Both the position numbers and the translations under genes were made by a program. Positions 43,886 through 54,778 of a stretch of 64,000 bases of DNA are shown piece by piece; positions within the stretch are counted from its first letter, which is position 1; every line of letters begins with the position of its first letter. This DNA is from Metapseudomonas resinovorans DSM 21078 (lineage in GTDB: Bacteria > Pseudomonadota > Gammaproteobacteria > Pseudomonadales > Pseudomonadaceae), in the NCBI RefSeq assembly GCF_000423545.1, contig NZ_KE384034.1:32213-96212 (forward strand), given 5' to 3'. The notes beneath the pieces were generated by a model that worked only from the letters and a program-made list of their open reading frames with translations, had not been told where the DNA came from and made no database searches.

Positions 43886-44844
43886 CAGGCTACCGCTACC
43901 ACATCCAGAATGCGCTGGATCACCCGGTCCTGGTCGATGCCAGCGGCTTCCGCCTCGAAGGAAAGGATCAGGCGATGACGCAGCACATCGAAGAGCACCG
44001 CCTGGATGTCTTCCGGGCTGACGAAGTCGCGGCCGGCCATCCAGGCGTGGGCACGGGCGCAGCGGTCGAGGGCGATGGAGCCACGTGGACTGGCGCCCCA
44101 GGCGAGCCATTCGGCCATCTCGCTGTCGAACTTGGCCGGGGTGCGGGTGGCCATGACCAGATGCACCAGGTACTCCTCTACCGCGTCGGCCATGTAGAGG
44201 CCGAGGATTTCCTTTCGCGCGGCGAAGATCGCCTGCTGGCTCACCTGGTGCTCGGCACGGGTTTCGCCGTGCAGGGCCTCGCCTCGGGCCTGCTGGAGAA
44301 TCTTGCGTTCCACCGACGCATCCGGGAAACCGATGCGAACGTGCATCAGGAAACGGTCGAGCTGGGCCTCGGGCAGGGGATAGGTGCCCTCCTGCTCGAT
44401 GGGGTTCTGGGTTGCCATCACCAGGAACAACGGCGGCAGGGCGTAGGTGGAGCGGCCGATGGATACCTGGCGCTCGGCCATGGCTTCCAGCAGTGCCGAT
44501 TGCACCTTGGCCGGCGCGCGGTTGATTTCGTCCGCCAGGACCAGGTTGTGGAAGATGGGGCCCTGCTGGAAGACGAAACTACCGTTCTCAGGGCGGTAGA
44601 TCTCGGTGCCGGTGATATCCGCTGGCAGCAGGTCGGGAGTGAACTGGATGCGATGGAACTCCGCTTCCACGCCGTCCGCCAAGTCCTTGATGGCCTTGGT
44701 CTTGGCCAGGCCGGGCGCGCCTTCGACCAGCAGGTGGCCGTCTGCGAGCAGGGCAACCAACAGGCGGTCGATGAGTTTTTCCTGGCCGAGGATCTGGGTG
44801 GAAAGGTAGTTCCGAAGGGCGACTAGCGCATCACGGTGTTCCAT
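43885..44844 (-). CDS. moxR: MoxR-family AAA+ ATPase
   Basis: The 319-residue AAA+ ATPase is thought to act as a chaperone for vWA-domain partners. The Walker A variant GAPGLAKT has K48. Walker B is NLVLADEINRAPAK, sensor 1 is FLVMATQNPIEQEGTYPLPE, and a C-terminal lid domain follows. The start MEHRDALVALRN at 44844 is preferred over an upstream in-frame ATG (44901) because it matches the family length. It is the first gene of a six-gene operon running to 38017 with overlaps at every junction. Confidence 0.94.
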   Translation of the reverse strand: MEHRDALVALRNYLSTQILGQEKLIDRLLVALLADGHLLVEGAPGLAKTKAIKDLADGVEAEFHRIQFTPDLLPADITGTEIYRPENGSFVFQQGPIFHNLVLADEINRAPAKVQSALLEAMAERQVSIGRSTYALPPLFLVMATQNPIEQEGTYPLPEAQLDRFLMHVRIGFPDASVERKILQQARGEALHGETRAEHQVSQQAIFAARKEILGLYMADAVEEYLVHLVMATRTPAKFDSEMAEWLAWGASPRGSIALDRCARAHAWMAGRDFVSPEDIQAVLFDVLRHRLILSFEAEAAGIDQDRVIQRILDVVAVA

Positions 44845-45244
44845 CGATGGACTCGTTGAGCTGGAGAGAAGAGAGCTGTAAGCCCTCCGGGGATGATGCA
44901 TAACTTTAATCCAGACCAGGGGAGACGGCCTAGAAGAGCCTGAACTCGAGCGTTGGTTCCGTGACCGGGGTGGGGTTTACAGGGTCCTTACACAGCGGCT
45001 TCGCGCGGGTGCCCGGGAAAGCGCGTCGGGGGACTCTGCATGAACGAATATGTCGCAGCACCGTAAGCGCGTGGCATTGCTCCCTCGTTAAGCTTTCGCG
45101 GCAATGGTGACCGCCGGGTCGCAGTTGTCACCCGGCGCTTGCCCGGAGCAGGGCCGCACTGCCCGGATCGACCTGTGGCCCTTTCTCCGCTTATTAAGCG
45201 ATCTACGCTTAACCCCAACAAAACGAGCCTAGCGGAGCACAACC
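44845..45244. promoter_or_regulatory. 400-bp divergent region between moxR and gdhB
   Basis: No gene is seen. TGTCGC-N8-AA at 45051-45066 fits one half-site of the P. aeruginosa ArgR consensus; a well-placed second half-site was not found. gdhB of P. aeruginosa is known to be arginine-inducible, so this deserves a look. A perfect inverted repeat lies near the gdhB end. Confidence 0.4.
45194..45212. promoter_or_regulatory. Inverted repeat TTAAGCG-N5-CGCTTAA upstream of gdhB
   Basis: A perfect 7-bp inverted repeat with a 5-nt spacer lies 32 bp before the gdhB start. It is placed to act as an operator or to overlap the promoter. Confidence 0.45.
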
Positions 45245-48200
45245 ATGGCGTTCTTCACGGCGGCCAGCAAAGCCGACTTCCAGCATCAACTGCAAGCGGC
45301 CCTGGCGCAGCACGTCAGCGAACAGGTATTGCCACAAGTTTCCCTGTTCGCCGAACAATTCTTCGGCATCATCGCCCTCGACGAGCTGACCCAGCGCCGG
45401 TTGTCCGACCTGGTTGGCTGCACCCTGTCGTCGTGGCGCCTGCTGGAGCGCTTCGACTCCGCCAGGCCTGAGGTCCGGGTGTTCAACCCCGATTACGAGA
45501 AGCACGGCTGGCAGTCCACCCACACCGCCGTGGAAGTGCTGCACCCGGATATCCCCTTCCTGGTGGATTCGGTGCGCATGGAGTTGAACCGCCGTGGCTA
45601 CAGCATCCACACCTTGCAGAACAATGTGCTGAGCGTGCGCCGTAATGCCAAGGGCGAACTGATCGACGTCCTGCCCAAGGGCAATCAGGGCAAGGATGTG
45701 CATCAGGAATCCCTGATGTTCCTGGAGATCGACCGTTGCGCTAACAACGGCGCCATGAAGACCCTGGAAAAGGCACTGCTGGAAGTGCTGGGTGAAGTCC
45801 GTGTGGCCGTGGCCGACTTCAAGTCGATGAAGGCCAAGGCTCAGGAGCTGCTGGCGTGGCTGGACAAGGCCAAGCTCAAGGTCGACGGCGAAGAGCTGAA
45901 GGAAGTGAAGGTGTTCATGGACTGGATCCTGGACGACCACTTCACGTTCCTTGGCTACGAAGAGTTCACGGTGGCCGACGACAAGAACGGTGGCCACCTG
46001 GTCTACGACGAGAAGTCCCTGCTGGGCGTTTCCAGGCTGCGCCGCGCCGGCCTGAAGAAGGATGACCTGCACATCGAGGGCGAGGCGGTTGCCTACCTGC
46101 GTGAGCCCAATCTGCTGTCTTTCGCCAAGGCCGCCGAGCCGAGCCGCGTGCACCGCCCGGCCTATCCGGACTTCGTCTCCATCCGCGAGCTGGATGCCAA
46201 GGGCAAGGTGATCAAGGAGTGCCGCTTCATGGGCCTCTACACCTCGTCCGTCTATGCCGAAAGCGTCGAGCACATCCCTTACATCCGTCGCAAGGTGGCG
46301 GAGATTCAGCGCCGTTCGGGCTTCGATGCCAAGGCCCACCTGGGCAAGGAACTGGCGCAGGTGCTGGAAGTCCTGCCGCGCGACGACCTGTTCCAGACTC
46401 CGGTGGACGATCTCTTCTCCACCGCCATGTCCATCGTGCAGATGCAGGAACGCAACAAGATCCGCCTGTTCCTGCGCCGCGACCCCTATGGCCGCTTCGC
46501 CTACGCGCTGGCCTATGTGCCGCGCGACGTGTACTCCACCGAAACCCGCTTGAAGATCCAGCAGATCCTGATGGATCGCCTCCAGGCCAGCGACTGCGAG
46601 TTCTGGACCTTCTTCTCCGAATCCGTGCTGGCACGCGTGCAGTTCATCCTGCGCCTTGATCCGAAGAACAAGGTGAGCGTCGACACCACGTTGCTGGAAA
46701 AGGAAGTCATCCAGGCCTGCCGCTCCTGGAAGGACGACTACGCCAGCCTGGTCAACGAAAGCTTCGGCGAAGGGCAGGGCACCCGCGTGCTGGCCGACTT
46801 CCCGAAAGGCTTCCCGGCCGGTTATCGCGAGCGCTTCGCCCCGCACTCGGCCGTGGTGGATATGCAGCACCTGTACAGCCTGTCCGACGAGCGCCCGTTG
46901 GTGATGAGCTTCTATCAGCCACTGGCCCAGGGCGAGCAGCAGCTGCATTGCAAGCTGTACCATGCCGACACGCCGCTGGCCCTGTCCGATGTACTGCCGA
47001 TTCTGGAGAACCTCGGCCTGCGCGTGCTGGGTGAATTCCCCTACCGCCTGGTCCGCCAGGATGGTCGCCAGTACTGGATCCACGACTTCGCCTTCACCAG
47101 TGCGCTGGGTGATGACGTCGATATCCAGCAGCTCAACGACACCCTGCAGGACGCCTTCGTGCATATCGTCGGCGGCCATGCCGAGAACGACGCCTTCAAC
47201 CGCCTGGTGCTGACCGCCGCGATGCCTTGGCGCGACGTCGCCCTGCTGCGTGCCTATGCCCGTTACCTGAAGCAGATCCGCCTGGGCTTCGACCTCTCGT
47301 ATATCGCCAGCACCCTGCTGAACCACGTCAACATCGCCAAGGAGCTGGTGCGTCTGTTCAAAACCCGCTTCTACCTGGCGCGCAAGCTGGCGGCGGACGA
47401 CCTGGACGACAAGCAGCAGAAACTGGAGCACGCCATCCTGGGTGAGCTGGACAACGTCGCCGTGCTTAACGAAGACCGCATCCTGCGTCGCTACCTGGAC
47501 CTGATCAAGGCGACCTTGCGCACCAACTTCTACCAGCCCGATGCGGCCGGCCAGAACAAGTCTTACTTCAGCTTCAAACTGAGTCCGCGCCTGATCCCCG
47601 ATATCCCGCGCCCGGTGCCCAAGTTCGAAATCTTCGTCTACTGCCCACGCGTCGAGGGTGTACACCTGCGCTTCGGTGACGTGGCGCGTGGCGGCCTGCG
47701 CTGGTCCGACCGCGAGGAAGACTTCCGCACCGAAGTACTGGGCCTGGTGAAGGCGCAGCAGGTGAAGAACGCGGTGATCGTGCCCATGGGCGCCAAGGGT
47801 GGTTTCATCCCCCGTCGTCTGCCCGTAGGTGGCACCCGTGATGACATCCAGGCCGAAGCCATCGCCTGCTACCGCATCTTCATCTCGGGCCTGCTGGACG
47901 TCACCGACAACCTCAAGGAAGGCAAGGTGGTGCCGCCGGCCAACGTGGTGCGCCACGACGCCGACGATCCCTACCTGGTCGTGGCGGCCGACAAGGGCAC
48001 CGCGACCTTCTCCGACATCGCCAACGGCATTGCCCAGGACTACGGCTTCTGGCTGGGCGACGCCTTCGCCTCCGGCGGTTCGGCCGGCTACGACCACAAG
48101 GGCATGGGCATTACCGCCAAGGGTGGCTGGGTGTCGGTGCAGCGTCACTTCCGCGAGCGTGGCATCGATGTGCAGAAGGATCACATCACCGTGATTGGCA

Positions 48201-50107
48201 TCGGCGACATGGCGGGCGACGTGTTCGGCAACGGCATGCTGCTGTCGGATAAGTTGCAAGTGGTGGCCGCTTTCAACCACATGCATATCTTCATCGACCC
48301 GAATCCGGATGCGGCGTCCAGCTTCATCGAGCGCAAGCGCATGTTCGATCTGCCGCGTTCCTCCTGGGCCGATTACGACACCAAGCTGATCTCCGAAGGC
48401 GGCGGCATCTTCCTGCGCGCCGCCAAGAGCATCGCCATCAGCCCGCAGATGCAGCAACGCTTCGAGATCGAGGCCGACAAGCTGACCCCCACCGAGCTGC
48501 TCAATGCCCTGCTGAAGGCGCCGGTAGACCTGCTCTGGAACGGCGGCATCGGTACCTACGTCAAGGCCAGCAGCGAAAGCCACGCCGACGTGGGCGACAA
48601 GGCCAACGACGCCCTGCGCGTCGACGGCCGCGAACTGCGCGCCAAGGTAGTGGGCGAGGGTGGCAACCTCGGCATGACCCAACTGGGCCGCGTCGAGTAC
48701 GGCCTCAACGGCGGCGCCAGCAACACGGACTTCATCGACAACGCCGGCGGTGTGGACTGCTCGGACCACGAAGTCAACATCAAGATCCTGCTCAACGAGA
48801 TCGTTGCGGCCGGTGACATGACCGGCAAGCAGCGCAACAAGCTGCTGGCCGAGATGACCGACGACGTGGGCAACCTGGTACTGGGCAACAACTACAAGCA
48901 GACCCAGGCGCTGTCCCTGGCTCAACGCCGTGCCCGCGAGAAGATCGGCGAGTACAAGCGCCTCGTCGCCGCCCTGGAAGCGGCCGGCAAGCTGGACCGC
49001 GGCCTGGAGTTCCTGCCCTCCGACGAGGAGTTGAACGAACGTATCGCCAACGGCCAGGGCCTGACCCGTCCGGAGCTGTCGGTACTGATCTCCTACAGCA
49101 AGATCGACCTCAAGGAGTCCCTGCTCAAATCCCTGGTGCCGGACGATGACTACCTGGCCCAGGAGATGGAGACTGCCTTCCCGGCGCGCCTGGCTGAAAC
49201 CTTCGGCGAGTCCATGCGTCGCCACCGCCTGAAGCGGGAGATCATCAGCACCCAGATCGCCAACGACCTGGTCAACCACATGGGCATCACCTTCGTGCAG
49301 CGCCTGAAGGAGTCCACTGGCATGAGCGCGGCCAACGTGGCCGGCGCCTATGTCGTGGTGCGCGATGTATTCCGCCTGCCGCACTGGTGGCAGCAGATCG
49401 AGGCACTGGACTACAAGGTCCCGGCCGAGCTGCAACTGACCCTGATGGACGAACTGATGCGCCTGGGTCGCCGTGCTACCCGCTGGTTCCTGCGTAGCCG
49501 TCGCGAAGACCAGAATGCCGCGCGCGACGTCAATCACTTCGCTCCGCGCGTGGAGGCCCTGGCCGGTCGTCTGGATGAGCTGCTGGAAGGCCCGTCCCGC
49601 GAGCTCTGGCTGGCGCGCTTCCAGTCCTATGTGCAGGCCGGTGCTCCGGAAGACCTGGCCCGCGTCGTGGCGGGTACCAGCCACCTCTACACCCTGCTGC
49701 CGATCATCGAAGCGTCGGACGTCACCGGCAAGGACGCCGCGGAAGTGGCTGCGGCCTACTTCGCCGTGGGCGGCGCGCTGGACCTGTCGTGGTACCTGCA
49801 GCAGATCACCAGTCTGCCCGTGGAGAACAACTGGCAAGCGCTGGCGCGGGAAGCGTTCCGCGACGATCTGGACTGGCAACAGCGGGCGATCACCATCTCC
49901 GTCCTGCAGATGAACGACGGTCCGGCGGATATCGAAGAACGTGTGGCGCTGTGGCTGGATCAGCACCGTGCCCTGGTGGAGCGTTGGAAGGCCATGCTGG
50001 TCGAGCTGCGCGCCGCCACTGCAACCGACTACGCCATGTACGCGGTGGCCAACCGTGAGCTCATGGACCTGGCCCAGAGCGGCCAGCACGGCGTATGCAT
50101 TCCCTGA
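45245..50107 (+). CDS. gdhB: NAD-specific glutamate dehydrogenase, large (180 kDa) type
   Basis: The 1620-residue enzyme deaminates glutamate to 2-oxoglutarate with NAD and feeds arginine-derived glutamate into the TCA cycle. About 700 N-terminal residues form ACT-like regulatory domains ([40 protein letters not shown]). The catalytic core (about 780-1270) contains [20 protein letters not shown] and the substrate-lysine region [13 protein letters not shown] near 847. The NAD-binding part includes [21 protein letters not shown] helical C-terminal region ends the protein. It is monocistronic and ends in a terminator. Confidence 0.96.
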   Translation: MAFFTAASKADFQHQLQAALAQHVSEQVLPQVSLFAEQFFGIIALDELTQRRLSDLVGCTLSSWRLLERFDSARPEVRVFNPDYEKHGWQSTHTAVEVLHPDIPFLVDSVRMELNRRGYSIHTLQNNVLSVRRNAKGELIDVLPKGNQGKDVHQESLMFLEIDRCANNGAMKTLEKALLEVLGEVRVAVADFKSMKAKAQELLAWLDKAKLKVDGEELKEVKVFMDWILDDHFTFLGYEEFTVADDKNGGHLVYDEKSLLGVSRLRRAGLKKDDLHIEGEAVAYLREPNLLSFAKAAEPSRVHRPAYPDFVSIRELDAKGKVIKECRFMGLYTSSVYAESVEHIPYIRRKVAEIQRRSGFDAKAHLGKELAQVLEVLPRDDLFQTPVDDLFSTAMSIVQMQERNKIRLFLRRDPYGRFAYALAYVPRDVYSTETRLKIQQILMDRLQASDCEFWTFFSESVLARVQFILRLDPKNKVSVDTTLLEKEVIQACRSWKDDYASLVNESFGEGQGTRVLADFPKGFPAGYRERFAPHSAVVDMQHLYSLSDERPLVMSFYQPLAQGEQQLHCKLYHADTPLALSDVLPILENLGLRVLGEFPYRLVRQDGRQYWIHDFAFTSALGDDVDIQQLNDTLQDAFVHIVGGHAENDAFNRLVLTAAMPWRDVALLRAYARYLKQIRLGFDLSYIASTLLNHVNIAKELVRLFKTRFYLARKLAADDLDDKQQKLEHAILGELDNVAVLNEDRILRRYLDLIKATLRTNFYQPDAAGQNKSYFSFKLSPRLIPDIPRPVPKFEIFVYCPRVEGVHLRFGDVARGGLRWSDREEDFRTEVLGLVKAQQVKNAVIVPMGAKGGFIPRRLPVGGTRDDIQAEAIACYRIFISGLLDVTDNLKEGKVVPPANVVRHDADDPYLVVAADKGTATFSDIANGIAQDYGFWLGDAFASGGSAGYDHKGMGITAKGGWVSVQRHFRERGIDVQKDHITVIGIGDMAGDVFGNGMLLSDKLQVVAAFNHMHIFIDPNPDAASSFIERKRMFDLPRSSWADYDTKLISEGGGIFLRAAKSIAISPQMQQRFEIEADKLTPTELLNALLKAPVDLLWNGGIGTYVKASSESHADVGDKANDALRVDGRELRAKVVGEGGNLGMTQLGRVEYGLNGGASNTDFIDNAGGVDCSDHEVNIKILLNEIVAAGDMTGKQRNKLLAEMTDDVGNLVLGNNYKQTQALSLAQRRAREKIGEYKRLVAALEAAGKLDRGLEFLPSDEELNERIANGQGLTRPELSVLISYSKIDLKESLLKSLVPDDDYLAQEMETAFPARLAETFGESMRRHRLKREIISTQIANDLVNHMGITFVQRLKESTGMSAANVAGAYVVVRDVFRLPHWWQQIEALDYKVPAELQLTLMDELMRLGRRATRWFLRSRREDQNAARDVNHFAPRVEALAGRLDELLEGPSRELWLARFQSYVQAGAPEDLARVVAGTSHLYTLLPIIEASDVTGKDAAEVAAAYFAVGGALDLSWYLQQITSLPVENNWQALAREAFRDDLDWQQRAITISVLQMNDGPADIEERVALWLDQHRALVERWKAMLVELRAATATDYAMYAVANRELMDLAQSGQHGVCIP

Positions 50108-50138
50108 TGCCCGTGACGCTGTAGGTTTTTAGTGCTCT

Positions 50139-50164
50139 CAACCCCGCTTCGGCGGGGTTTTTTT
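50139..50164 (+). terminator. Terminator of gdhB, target of the group II intron
   Basis: AACCCCGC-TTCG-GCGGGGTT is followed by six further T residues. The intron 5' end lies two bases after the T run. Confidence 0.95.
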
Positions 50165-50602
50165 CGGTGCGCCCGGCAGGGCGCACTCACTGAGGGGTGA
50201 AAGTCCCCTGCACACCCGGCAAGGGGAAGTGCTAGCCAGAGGCAAGGGTTTCGCGGGTGACTGCGAGTCTGAAGGAAGCCCGAGGCAAAACGCTGGCCTG
50301 ACGAACAGGAAGCGGATACGAGGCGGCATGGCGGGGTAAGCAGTCCGAAATCTGTAAAGCCCAGTACTTGCACAGAACGCCATGACGTAGATCCGACAGG
50401 CATAAGCGGGAAAGTGGGTGCGCAATACCCGGGGAGATCTGCACGGTTGCCCGTCAGGGCTACCGGCACCGTGAGGTGCAGGAATGACCGTGCAGAAGTC
50501 AGCAGAGGGCATAGTAGGTCACGAGACTGAAGGCCTGAACAATTAATACCGAGAGTAGGACAACTGATCTCGACAACCCACGATGACGCAGAAGCTCCCG
50601 AT

Positions 50603-51970
50603 ATGGGAGGCCTGCCTGCCAGAGCCGGACGGAATCCGGAAGGAAGCCCGCAGAGTGCTGAGGGGGTTGCGGCGACAGCTGGGCGAACGAAATCGGAGGG
50701 CTACCGGCTCATGGAGCTGGTGGTCGAACCCAGCAACCTGCGACGAGCGCACAAGCGCGTCCTGAAGAACCGAGGCGCAGCGGGCGTTGATCGCCTGACG
50801 GTCGAGGAATTGAAGGACTGGCTGTTGGTGCACTGGTCGAGTGTGAGGGCGGCACTGCTGGAGGATCGGTACCTGCCTCGGGCGGTGCGCCGAGTGGACA
50901 TTCCCAAGCCTAACGGCGGGGTTAGAAGACTCGGCGTACCCACGGTGGTAGATCGACTTATCCAGCAGGCGCTCCATCAAGTACTGCAACCGATCTTCGA
51001 GCCCACTTTCTCCAATGGCAGCTACGGCTTCCGTGCGCAGAGAAGTGCGCTCGATGCGGTCGCCAAGGCGAAAGAGTATGTAGCCGATGGAAAGCAGTGG
51101 GTGGTGGACATCGATCTGGAGAAGTTCTTCGACCGGGTCAACCACGATGTGCTGATGGCTCGACTCGCCTACCGGGTGAAGGATGGTCGCGTTCTGAAGC
51201 TGATTCGACGCTTCCTGGAAGCGGGGATGATGGCTGATGGCGTGATCCAACCTCGCAACGAAGGCACGCCTCAAGGTGGGCCGCTGTCCCCGCTACTGTC
51301 GAATATCCTGTTGACCGATCTTGATCGAGAGCTGGAAAGACGGCGGTTGAAGTTCTGCCGCTACGCCGACGACTGCAACATTTATGTCGGTAGCGAATGC
51401 ACAGGCCGGCGGGTGATGGCGAGTATCAGAGCCTTCCTGGAAGGCCATCTGAAACTGCGTATCAACGAGCAGAAAAGCGCAGTGGCGCGGCCTTGGAAGC
51501 GAAAGTTTCTGGGCTATGCGCTCACGATCTACCGCAAGGAAGCTCGGGTGCGGATCGCCCCCGAGAGTCTTCGCAGGCTGATGGATCGAGTTCGTGAGTT
51601 GCTGCGCAAGGGCCGAGGACGGTCCTTGCCCCACACCATCGAGGTGCTAAACCCCGTACTGCGGGGTTGGGCGAACTATTTCCGACTGACCGCAAACATG
51701 CGGACACTGGATGAGCTCGATTGGTGGCTGCGTCGAAAATTACGTTGCCTGCTCTGGCGGCAGTGGAAAACCCCGAAGACCCGCGAACGACGACTCATCT
51801 CACTTGGGCTTAGGCCCGAGCGGGCGTGGCAATCGAGCGTTAATGGGCGCGGGCCTTGGTGGAACTCGGCATCCCATCACATGAACCAGGCAGTACAGAC
51901 GTTGTACTTCGCCAAAATGGGGTTGGTCTCGCTGCGCAGTACTGTGCAGCGACTCCAGTGTATTAATTGA
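50603..51970 (+). CDS. ltrA: Group II intron reverse transcriptase/maturase
   Basis: The 455-residue protein has RT blocks NKGAAGVD-like ([10 protein letters not shown]), [20 protein letters not shown], the catalytic YADD at 254-257, and [16 protein letters not shown] group II maturase X domain follows (about 325-400; [13 protein letters not shown]). There is no HNH endonuclease at the C-terminus, which ends [21 protein letters not shown] 50603 is the longest start; ATG 50711 ([15 protein letters not shown]) also matches typical family starts and is a serious alternative. The frame is intact, so the element may be active. Confidence 0.93.
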   Translation: MGGLPARAGRNPEGSPQSAEGVAATAGRTKSEGYRLMELVVEPSNLRRAHKRVLKNRGAAGVDRLTVEELKDWLLVHWSSVRAALLEDRYLPRAVRRVDIPKPNGGVRRLGVPTVVDRLIQQALHQVLQPIFEPTFSNGSYGFRAQRSALDAVAKAKEYVADGKQWVVDIDLEKFFDRVNHDVLMARLAYRVKDGRVLKLIRRFLEAGMMADGVIQPRNEGTPQGGPLSPLLSNILLTDLDRELERRRLKFCRYADDCNIYVGSECTGRRVMASIRAFLEGHLKLRINEQKSAVARPWKRKFLGYALTIYRKEARVRIAPESLRRLMDRVRELLRKGRGRSLPHTIEVLNPVLRGWANYFRLTANMRTLDELDWWLRRKLRCLLWRQWKTPKTRERRLISLGLRPERAWQSSVNGRGPWWNSASHHMNQAVQTLYFAKMGLVSLRSTVQRLQCIN

Positions 51971-52041
51971 ACCGCCGTATGCGGAACCGCACGTACGGTG
52001 GTGTGAGAGGGCTGAGGGAGTAATCCCTCACCCTACTCGAT
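51971..52041 (+). ncRNA. Group II intron domains V and VI
   Basis: Domain V spans 51971-52002: outer stem ACCGCCGT / ACGGTGGT and inner GCGG..CCGC. Domain VI spans about 52008-52034: AGGGCTGAGGGA / TCCCTCACCCT with GTAA loop. It contains unpaired A residues suited to be the branch point (52030 or 52035). Confidence 0.8.
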
Positions 52042-52143
52042 CGCCGGATAGTGGGGAGTCGCTGAGCGGGTGCGACCCAGTGCGCGGGTGTGCTTCGCGA
52101 AAGGACAGGTTCACCAGGAATCGAAATCGCCCCAAGGCAGCGA

Positions 52144-53016
52144 TCAGCACAGCCTTTGCAGATAGGACACTACATCTGCTGCGCCGGCCAGGCGCAGGCC
52201 TTCGCCCAGGGCCGTGGCTTCGGCGTGCTTCTTTGGCAGCAGAATGAGCTCCGGCGCTCCGGAGTTGCGCAGGAACGTCAGGCGCGAGTAGGGGATGCCA
52301 CCGTCCAGCAGCAGGCCCATGAAGGCCGGATCGCTCCAGGCCTGCACCGGCATGGCCAGTACGTGGTAGCGGTCGTCCAGGAGCTCCAGGCCGCCGGGGT
52401 CGAGGCGGTAGTCGGTGATTGCTGCGGGGAGGGTGGCTTCTAGCTCACGCAGGCGTGCGTACGCAATGGATGCAGCGAAGGCTTCGGAGTGCTGGTCACC
52501 GCTCCAGAACACTCGATTGCCGTGCCAGTTGGCTCGGAAGAGGCTGATGGGCGCGCCAGCGAGAAAGCGTGGCAGCGGCAGGCTGATGGCCTTGATGAAG
52601 TCCTTGTAACTGATGATTCGGACCTTGCGACTGTGCAGGCCAGCCAGGTAGTCCTCGAAGCTCGGGGAGGGCGCCGGTTCGTTGTCGTTGCCGCACAGGC
52701 CGTCGACTTGGCGCAGGTCAAAACTGGAGAGGTGCTGTTCACTGCGCTTCACCACGCCCACCAATACGGCGTGGGCTTCGGCCTTGTCGTCCTGGACGGG
52801 GCCGGACAGGGCGCCGCGTGGCAGTTCCACCAGCCGCTGCAAGGGCGGGCCAGCTTGCCACCAGATGGATTCCTGGGGCCGGGGCAGTTGCTGGAAGGGC
52901 AGTCGCAGTTGGCTGGCGCGTTCGAATACCCGACGCGGTGTCTTGCCAATGCCGAAACGCTGGGCGATTGCAGCCAGGCGGGCGCTCAATGGTGGTGGTG
53001 GCTGCATCTGACTCAT
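52144..53016 (-). CDS. Conserved-looking hypothetical protein
   Basis: The 290-residue soluble protein is not recognised. Its N-terminus is MSQMQPPPPLSARLAAIAQR and it reads like a compact alpha/beta protein with no signal peptide. Recognisable stretches are SFEDYLAGLHSRKVRIISYK, HGNRVFWSGDQHSEAFAASI and YHVLAMPVQAWSDPAFM. It lies alone between the intron 3' end and a divergent DUF2835-type gene. Codon use looks normal for the genome. Confidence 0.75.
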   Translation of the reverse strand: MSQMQPPPPLSARLAAIAQRFGIGKTPRRVFERASQLRLPFQQLPRPQESIWWQAGPPLQRLVELPRGALSGPVQDDKAEAHAVLVGVVKRSEQHLSSFDLRQVDGLCGNDNEPAPSPSFEDYLAGLHSRKVRIISYKDFIKAISLPLPRFLAGAPISLFRANWHGNRVFWSGDQHSEAFAASIAYARLRELEATLPAAITDYRLDPGGLELLDDRYHVLAMPVQAWSDPAFMGLLLDGGIPYSRLTFLRNSGAPELILLPKKHAEATALGEGLRLAGAADVVSYLQRLC

Positions 53017-53163
53017 GGCCTGAATACTCCCGGGTCACGGGTCGCAGTGTGGCAGAGGGTTGCCGGCCGTGCGAACCGGGCGTCGGACATTTCCGCTTGG
53101 CGGGGAAGGAGAGTGAACAGACGGTGTGGCAGAATCCTGCTCTTCATTGTCGAGGATGCCTCC

Positions 53164-53385
53164 ATGCCCAGCGTGGTGCTGGATATTTCCCTGACTGCGG
53201 ACGAATTCCTCGCAGTCTATCAAGGACGAGCAAACCGTGTGTTGCTGCGCAGTCGCGACGGCCGCAAGGTCAGCCTGCCGGCCCATCATCTGCGCCCGCA
53301 CCTGGGACATTCCGGCGTGCGCGGCACCTTCCAGCTGGATTTTTCCGCCGACGGCAAGCTCCTCAGTCTGCGTCGCCTCGCCTGA
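53164..53385 (+). CDS. DUF2835-family small protein
   Basis: The 73-residue protein has the family pattern [20 protein letters not shown], then [20 protein letters not shown], then [14 protein letters not shown]. The ATG at 53164 lies inside a longer open frame, but only this portion has coding character. It precedes pyrD by 58 nt. Function is unknown. Confidence 0.85.
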   Translation: MPSVVLDISLTADEFLAVYQGRANRVLLRSRDGRKVSLPAHHLRPHLGHSGVRGTFQLDFSADGKLLSLRRLA

Positions 53386-53443
53386 TTGGGCGCGGCGCGG
53401 CTATAATCGCCGCCCCATACCGCCTATCGATGCCCGACCGACC

Positions 53444-54469
53444 ATGTACAAACTGGCCCGCGAGCTGCTCTTCTCCCTGTCCCCGGAAACCTCCCACGAA
53501 CTGTCCATCGACCTGATCGGCGCCGGCGGCCGTCTCGGCCTCAATCGCCTGCTGACCAAGGCACCGGCAAGCCTGCCGGTCAAGGTGATGGGGCTGGAGT
53601 TCCCCAACCCGGTGGGCCTGGCTGCCGGCCTGGACAAGAACGGTGACGCCATCGACGGTTTCGCCCAACTGGGCTTCGGCTTTGTCGAGATCGGCACCGT
53701 GACGCCGCGTCCTCAACCGGGCAACCCCAAGCCGCGGCTGTTCCGCCTGCCCCAGGCCGAAGCCATCATCAACCGCATGGGCTTCAACAACCTGGGCGTC
53801 GACCATTTGCTGGCGCGAGTACGCGCGGCCAAGTACGACGGGGTGCTGGGCATCAATATCGGCAAGAACTTCGACACGCCGGTCGAGCGCGCGGTGGACG
53901 ACTACCTGGCCTGCCTGGACAAGGTCTACGCCCATGCCTGCTACGTGACGGTAAACGTCAGCTCGCCGAACACGCCCGGACTGCGCAGCCTGCAGTTCGG
54001 TGATTCGCTCAAGCAACTGCTGGAAGCCCTGCGCAGCCGCCAGGAAAGCCTGGCCGCCCAACATGGCAAGCATGTGCCGCTGGCCATCAAGATCGCCCCG
54101 GACATGTCCGACGAAGAAACGGCCATGGTGGCCAAGGCGCTGCTGGAGTCCGGCATGGATGCGGTCATCGCCACCAATACCACCCTGGGCCGAGAGGGCG
54201 TTGACGGGCTGCCTCACTGCAATGAGGCGGGTGGTCTCTCCGGCGCTCCGGTGCGCGACAAGAGCACCCACACTGTGAAAGTGCTGGCGGGTGAGCTGGG
54301 CGGTCGCCTGCCGATCATCGCGGTGGGTGGTATCACCGAAGGCCGTCACGCAGCGGAGAAGATCGCCGCCGGCGCCAGCCTGGTGCAGGTCTACTCGGGC
54401 TTCATCTACAAGGGGCCGGCGCTGATTCGCGAAGCGGTGGACGCCATCGCGGGGTTGCCGAGGAGCTGA
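53444..54469 (+). CDS. pyrD: Dihydroorotate dehydrogenase (quinone), class 2
   Basis: The 341-residue membrane-associated flavoenzyme of pyrimidine synthesis passes electrons to ubiquinone. The N-terminal amphipathic helix is [18 protein letters not shown] and substrate motifs include [40 protein letters not shown] and [11 protein letters not shown] with the catalytic Ser. The C-terminal phosphate site is [20 protein letters not shown]. Length is typical. Confidence 0.97.
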   Translation: MYKLARELLFSLSPETSHELSIDLIGAGGRLGLNRLLTKAPASLPVKVMGLEFPNPVGLAAGLDKNGDAIDGFAQLGFGFVEIGTVTPRPQPGNPKPRLFRLPQAEAIINRMGFNNLGVDHLLARVRAAKYDGVLGINIGKNFDTPVERAVDDYLACLDKVYAHACYVTVNVSSPNTPGLRSLQFGDSLKQLLEALRSRQESLAAQHGKHVPLAIKIAPDMSDEETAMVAKALLESGMDAVIATNTTLGREGVDGLPHCNEAGGLSGAPVRDKSTHTVKVLAGELGGRLPIIAVGGITEGRHAAEKIAAGASLVQVYSGFIYKGPALIREAVDAIAGLPRS

Positions 54470-54473
54470 GGAG

Positions 54474-54503
54474 AAATAAAAAGGGCTCCCGCTAAGGGAG
54501 CCC
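54474..54503 (-). terminator. Terminator of rmf
   Basis: An 8-bp stem GGGCTCCC / GGGAGCCC has on its left a run of A (TTTTTATT on the - strand), so it ends transcripts coming from rmf. It may also act weakly for pyrD. Confidence 0.85.
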
Positions 54504-54562
54504 CTGGGCTTGCGCCCGCCGCCCGGATGGGGCGTGCTTGGTGAAGTCGGTGTGATCCTGTG

Positions 54563-54778
54563 TCAGCCGACGGCGTGGAGTTCGTTCAGTCGGTGAATAC
54601 CGGCGGTGCCGGTGTAGCCATCCCAGTTGTCGCCACGGCCCTCGCGCCAACCGTTGATCCAGGCTTGCCGTGTGGTGGGATGGGTGAAAGGACAAAGATC
54701 GCGGGATTTGCCGTTGATGCCGTGCTGATAGCCGCGCAAGAATGCTCGTTCCATCGGATCACGCTTAAGTCTTCTCAT
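54563..54778 (-). CDS. rmf: Ribosome modulation factor
   Basis: The 71-residue basic protein dimerises 70S ribosomes into inactive 100S particles in stationary phase. The sequence has the family core KRDPMERAFLRGYQHGINGK, then LCPFTHPTTRQAWINGWREG. The start is preceded by GAGGG. It has its own promoter in the long upstream region and a strong terminator. Confidence 0.96.
   Translation of the reverse strand: MRRLKRDPMERAFLRGYQHGINGKSRDLCPFTHPTTRQAWINGWREGRGDNWDGYTGTAGIHRLNELHAVG

Larger units (their letters stand above)
50167..52041 (+). mobile_element. Group II intron, class C type
   Basis: The RNA begins GTGCGCCCGGCAGGGCGCAC, a typical group II 5' end with the domain I stem. It encodes an intron reverse transcriptase and ends with a recognisable domain V and VI. 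Three features point to class C: insertion immediately downstream of a Rho-independent terminator, a reverse transcriptase with no HNH endonuclease domain, and domain V starting ACCGCC (CGC in the triad position). The 3' boundary is placed after CTCGAT by the AY rule and may be off by a few bases. Confidence 0.88.

Noticed and set aside
45209..50089. A 1626-residue open frame antisense to gdhB
   Set aside because: It mirrors gdhB codon by codon and has the His/Val/Gln-rich composition typical of high-GC antisense shadows; no domains are visible.
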